DNA of 64,000 nucleotides, taken from positions 1,488,001 to 1,552,000 of the forward strand of contig NZ_CP019113.1 in assembly GCF_001888805.2 (NCBI RefSeq), written 5' to 3'. The translations under genes were made by a program, and so were the position numbers. Positions within the stretch are counted from its first letter, which is position 1, and each line of letters begins with the position of its first letter. Positions 61,942-64,000 of the stretch are shown here, piece by piece. Source of the stretch: Enterobacter sp. SA187 (GTDB taxonomy: Bacteria; Pseudomonadota; Gammaproteobacteria; Enterobacterales; Enterobacteriaceae). The notes beneath the pieces are model-generated. The model did not search any database, had not been told where the DNA came from, and saw only the letters and a program-made list of their open reading frames with translations.

Positions 61942-64000
61942 TCAGAACGATTTGTTTAAACGCAGGCTGAAGGTGTGCGCCTGGTAAGTATCGCTGGCCT
62001 GAACATCGTAACGGGCGTCGATGGTCAGATCATTGGCGCTGTACAGCGTGGTGCCCACTGCCAGTCCCGCCATATCTTTCACCGGCGACGCGCCTTTGGT
62101 GGTGAACTGGGTTTCGCCCAGGGTATCGGCCACGTAGGACGCATTATTGCTCATGCGACGGTTATCGTACTGGTGGATCCAGGAGATCTGCGCAAACGGC
62201 GTCAGCGCGCCCAGCGGGGTATCCACGGTTTTCTGCACGCGGACGCCGATATCGCTGATTACGGACTGGGAGTGCGAGGCATCAACGTCCAGCGCCATGC
62301 CGTTGCCACCGCTTTCCTTATAGCCATCAACATGCTGATAGCTGTAAGCCAGTGCAGCCAGCGGCGTGACCACGACCTGCGCAGGCAACGTCAGCGGATA
62401 ACCGAATTCGCTTTGCAGCGTGACGGATTGACCGTTGAATTTGCCCTTCGCCGTGCCGGAGAAGCCGGTGAAATCAGCACGACGCACCGAGTCATAGTTC
62501 TGACGGTTCACTGCCGCAGACAGATTCAGGAACCACGGATTGCCGGTGTAAGCCGCATAACCAATCACGCCGTAGTTGTCAGCGGTTGAGGTGTTGCCGC
62601 TCAGGTTGTTTTTGCCGTGCACCGAGGTGTTGCTGTAGTTCATCGCTGCACCCACGCGCCAGTCGTCGCCCAGCGCGCGATCGGCACCGAGGATCAGGCC
62701 GCCGAATTTCGCGCTGTAGCCGCTGACGTCGTCGGTGGTGTCCTGACGGGCATAACCGCCGAACGGCTGGCCCCAGACGATCCAGTTGCTGTAGTCATCA
62801 CCGGTGGATACCCCGCTGGCGCCCGCCGTCTGCGGATTACGCACGGTATCCATATGATTGCCCACCACCGACATCGCCGTGGAGTTCGCCACGCCGGTTG
62901 CCGTGCTGGCGCTGATGCTCTGCCCGGTGGACAGACGTTCGCCGACGCGGTTCGCTTCCTGCTCGCCGTCAATGGCCAGCGAGGCGTTGTAAAGCTCAAG
63001 CAGCTGCGGAGAGATACCGGAGTAATTCGCCAGACCACCCAGCGACGCCGTGGCGTTAGGCGTGGTTGCCCGTACTGGCTCAGCAGGCTGCGGTTCAGCA
63101 GGAGCAGTCACCGGCGGAGTCACCACCACAGGCGGCAATACCGGGGTAGTGACGACCGGGGTGGTCACTTCCGGCACGGTAACGACCGGCGGTTTTTCGG
63201 CGGGTGTCGTGACAACAGGCGTTGTTTCCACCGGGGTGATGACCACAGGCGGCGTGACCACCACCGGCGTCTCGACAGGCACGCTTACTTCAGGCGGTGT
63301 AACCACGACCGGTGGTTTTTCCAGGGTTACCACCAGCGCACTGTTCGTATTATCGGTGACGGTGGAACCTGTCACGAGGCCGTCATAGCCTGCGGCTTTA
63401 TAGTTCAGTGTCCCGGCGTTGTAGTTTGTGTTAGCGCTGTTCGCGTCGATCACCACATAACGCTGACCCGCCGCAAACTGATAGGTGTTGCCGGTACGCG
63501 CGAGGGAGACGCTGGAGCCAGCATCAACGGTAGCCGCGCCGCTGACAACCAGACGGCCATAGCTGGTGTCGGCAGCTTTATCGCCGGTCGCGATCGCATT
63601 ATCAGCCACGCCAAGGATCAGCGCGCCAGTGGCATTCTGATGGTAATTACCAGTGATATTCAGCGGGGTGTTCACCTGCAGACTGGCTGCGTCGTTCACC
63701 ACAGTGCCTGGCGTGTTGATGTTATCATTCAGCAGCAGCGAGCCGGAGCGGAAGAAGACATCGCTGGCGCTCTGGATCTTACCGATGCCGTTGGTGCCGG
63801 TCAGTACGCCCACGTTATTATTACTACCGCCGATAATTTCCAGCGACGCGCCGTTATCGGAGCGTAACGTGCCTTTGATCGTGCCGCTGTTGGCCAGCAC
63901 CATGGCGGAGCCATTATTACCGGAGGCATGAATTGCATAGGTTGTGCCGGTAATAGTGCCGTTGTTTACCAGATTCAGGGTGCTGGTGTTATTCAGATAA
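61942..64000 (-). CDS. Type Va autotransporter (partial, N-terminus beyond window)
   Basis: Surface protein secreted through its own barrel. The frame is open to the window edge, so at least 686 codons are seen and the signal peptide is missing. Visible parts, counted from the internal Met at 63903: beta-helix passenger repeats (1-195, Asn/Gly-rich, such as ALILGVADNAI), a Pro/Val/Thr linker (196-282), an alpha-helical plug region (about 283-380), then the PF03797-type barrel (about 385-653) ending in Phe (LRLNKSF). Host target unknown; adhesin or biofilm role is inference. Confidence 0.92.
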   Translation of the reverse strand, partial: YLNNTSTLNLVNNGTITGTTYAIHASGNNGSAMVLANSGTIKGTLRSDNGASLEIIGGSNNNVGVLTGTNGIGKIQSASDVFFRSGSLLLNDNINTPGTVVNDAASLQVNTPLNITGNYHQNATGALILGVADNAIATGDKAADTSYGRLVVSGAATVDAGSSVSLARTGNTYQFAAGQRYVVIDANSANTNYNAGTLNYKAAGYDGLVTGSTVTDNTNSALVVTLEKPPVVVTPPEVSVPVETPVVVTPPVVITPVETTPVVTTPAEKPPVVTVPEVTTPVVTTPVLPPVVVTPPVTAPAEPQPAEPVRATTPNATASLGGLANYSGISPQLLELYNASLAIDGEQEANRVGERLSTGQSISASTATGVANSTAMSVVGNHMDTVRNPQTAGASGVSTGDDYSNWIVWGQPFGGYARQDTTDDVSGYSAKFGGLILGADRALGDDWRVGAAMNYSNTSVHGKNNLSGNTSTADNYGVIGYAAYTGNPWFLNLSAAVNRQNYDSVRRADFTGFSGTAKGKFNGQSVTLQSEFGYPLTLPAQVVVTPLAALAYSYQHVDGYKESGGNGMALDVDASHSQSVISDIGVRVQKTVDTPLGALTPFAQISWIHQYDNRRMSNNASYVADTLGETQFTTKGASPVKDMAGLAVGTTLYSANDLTIDARYDVQASDTYQAHTFSLRLNKSF
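63058..63318 (-). repeat. Degenerate Pro/Val/Thr tandem repeat in the autotransporter
   Basis: About 87 codons made of imperfect units such as PPVVVTPPE, TPVVTTPAE and TTPVVTTPV. The DNA is a run of GGTGGTCAC/ACC-rich degenerate repeats, suited to slippage. Probably a rigid spacer between passenger and barrel. Confidence 0.85.

Noticed and set aside
63050..63388. Thr/Gly/Val repeat protein on the plus strand
   Set aside because: Complement of the Pro/Val/Thr linker of the autotransporter.
62617..63867. 416-codon frame opposite the autotransporter
   Set aside because: Low-complexity Arg/His/Gly translation caused by the repeat-rich coding strand.

Overview
The window is a chromosomal segment of an enteric bacterium (Enterobacteriaceae). 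Nearly every gene is a close full-length match to a remembered Escherichia coli protein, in the order of the E. coli 91-93 minute region: malGFE/malK-lamB-malM, ubiCA, plsB, dgkA, lexA-dinF, yjbJ, zur, dusA, pspG, qor, dnaB, alr, tyrB, aphA, yjbR, uvrA/ssb, yjcB, pdeC, soxSR, ghxP, yjcE, actP-yjcH-acs, gltP, fdhF, yjdM, crfC-yjcZ, proP. It differs from E. coli by insertions and losses: nrf is absent between acs and gltP, and phn is reduced to phnH. This points to the Enterobacter/Kosakonia/Lelliottia/Citrobacter/Klebsiella side of the family; the species cannot be named from this sequence alone.

Layout. 1-7.7 kb: the maltose regulon, with a divergent malE/malK control region carrying MalT-box-like and CRP-like sites. 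7.8-14.7 kb: ubiquinone, phospholipid and SOS genes. 14.8-17.5 kb: zur and dusA, flanking two accessory genes (a cupin and a TraF-family barrel protein). 17.5-29.1 kb: core genes ending in the SOS-controlled uvrA/ssb pair. 29.1-38.2 kb: c-di-GMP, redox, purine and cation genes with two lineage-specific inserts (a glutathione transferase and a Gfo/Idh/MocA oxidoreductase). 38.4-44.3 kb: acetate and glutamate uptake and acetate activation.

44.4-52.2 kb is the most informative stretch. Formate dehydrogenase H (a selenoprotein with an in-frame UGA and SECIS hairpin) is divergent from a complete nickel importer, nikABCDE-nikR. The 292-base gap between them holds a sigma-54 promoter for fdhF and a NikR operator for nikA. 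Formate hydrogenlyase pairs FdhF with a nickel hydrogenase, so the gap joins two halves of one anaerobic process. Directly behind nikR lies an intact phnH with no other C-P lyase gene, at the place where E. coli has the whole phn operon. 52.9-61.9 kb: yjdM, the dynamin-like crfC with yjcZ, kdgT, proP, a lone NicO-type metal exporter and a yjdF-like gene. The window ends inside a type Va autotransporter with a Pro/Val/Thr repeat linker.

Two ERIC or ERIC-like elements (malK-lamB and acs-yjcH) and several REP/BIME units lie inside or between operons. I saw no tRNA, rRNA, CRISPR array, prophage or transposase. No wholly new system is evident. The best leads are the fdhF/nik arrangement, the orphan phnH, the cupin/TraF pair beside zur and the crfC-yjcZ pair.
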